Assembly: GCA_907165275.2 (NCBI GenBank)
Contig: OU015678.1
Coordinates: forward strand, 4,774,001-4,838,000
Length of the DNA: 64,000 bases
Origin: Zygaena filipendulae
Taxonomy: Eukaryota > Arthropoda > Insecta > Lepidoptera > Zygaenidae
Reading direction: 5' to 3'
Under the pieces are notes generated by a model. That model saw only the letters and a list, made by a program, of their open reading frames with translations, had not been told where the DNA came from and did no database searches. Positions 63,899 to 64,000 of this stretch are shown piece after piece (positions within the stretch are counted from its first letter, which is position 1; each line of letters starts with the position of its first letter). The translations under genes were made by a program, and so were the position numbers.

Positions 63899-64000
63899 TA
63901 ATATAATAAAGAGGTAATGTTTGTGAGTTTGTCACGTTTTAGGGGGTAATCTCCGGATCTACGGAACCGATTTTGAAAATTCTTTCACTTACACGCAGCC

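Overview
The window looks like nuclear DNA of a moth or butterfly (Lepidoptera). It is AT-rich and very dense in transposable elements. Its commonest repeat is a Helitron-like family typical of lepidopteran genomes, starting TCCTACTAATATTATAAA and ending in a short GC hairpin plus CAGCTAG. The one clear host gene is an insect-type fatty acyl-CoA reductase (FAR). This is a reading by eye: no database search was run, and element family names are inferences from termini, target-site duplications (TSDs) and encoded protein motifs.

Layout. 1-22 kb: no host gene recognised. It holds Helitron copies, two (AAT)n tracts flanking the tail of an R4/Dong-like LINE, tRNA-derived SINEs, several MITE families, foldback elements, hAT-type elements and a perfect 290-bp tandem duplication. 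22.27-36.87 kb: a complete-looking FAR gene on the + strand, with 12 coding exons, all introns GT-AG, an open frame of 494 codons and introns full of nested repeats. 37.5-39.1 kb: a Tc1-like DNA transposon with intact ends and a broken transposase. 42.07-46.38 kb: a complete Ty3/gypsy-type LTR retrotransposon with nearly identical LTRs, a 4-bp TSD, gag and a damaged pol. 46.4-60 kb: more Helitrons, including a three-copy head-to-tail array at 51.26-52.00 kb, and a large inverted repeat with arms of about 0.8 kb at 54.6 and 57.3 kb. 60-64 kb: a Jockey-type LINE tail with poly(A), a second retroelement fragment with a zinc-finger/PD-(D/E)XK-like C-terminus bounded by tRNA B-box-like sequence, and further Helitrons.

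How the parts relate. The FAR enzyme would reduce fatty acyl-CoA to fatty alcohol with NADPH (pheromone, wax or other lipid alcohols). No partner gene lies in the window. The rest is mostly layered transposition: MITEs inside MITEs, SINE tails used as LINE targets, and Helitrons joined end to end. Filled and empty repeat sites, TSDs and nested order let several families be bounded from this window alone. I found no bacterial-style operon, no CRISPR array, and no clearly new multi-gene system.
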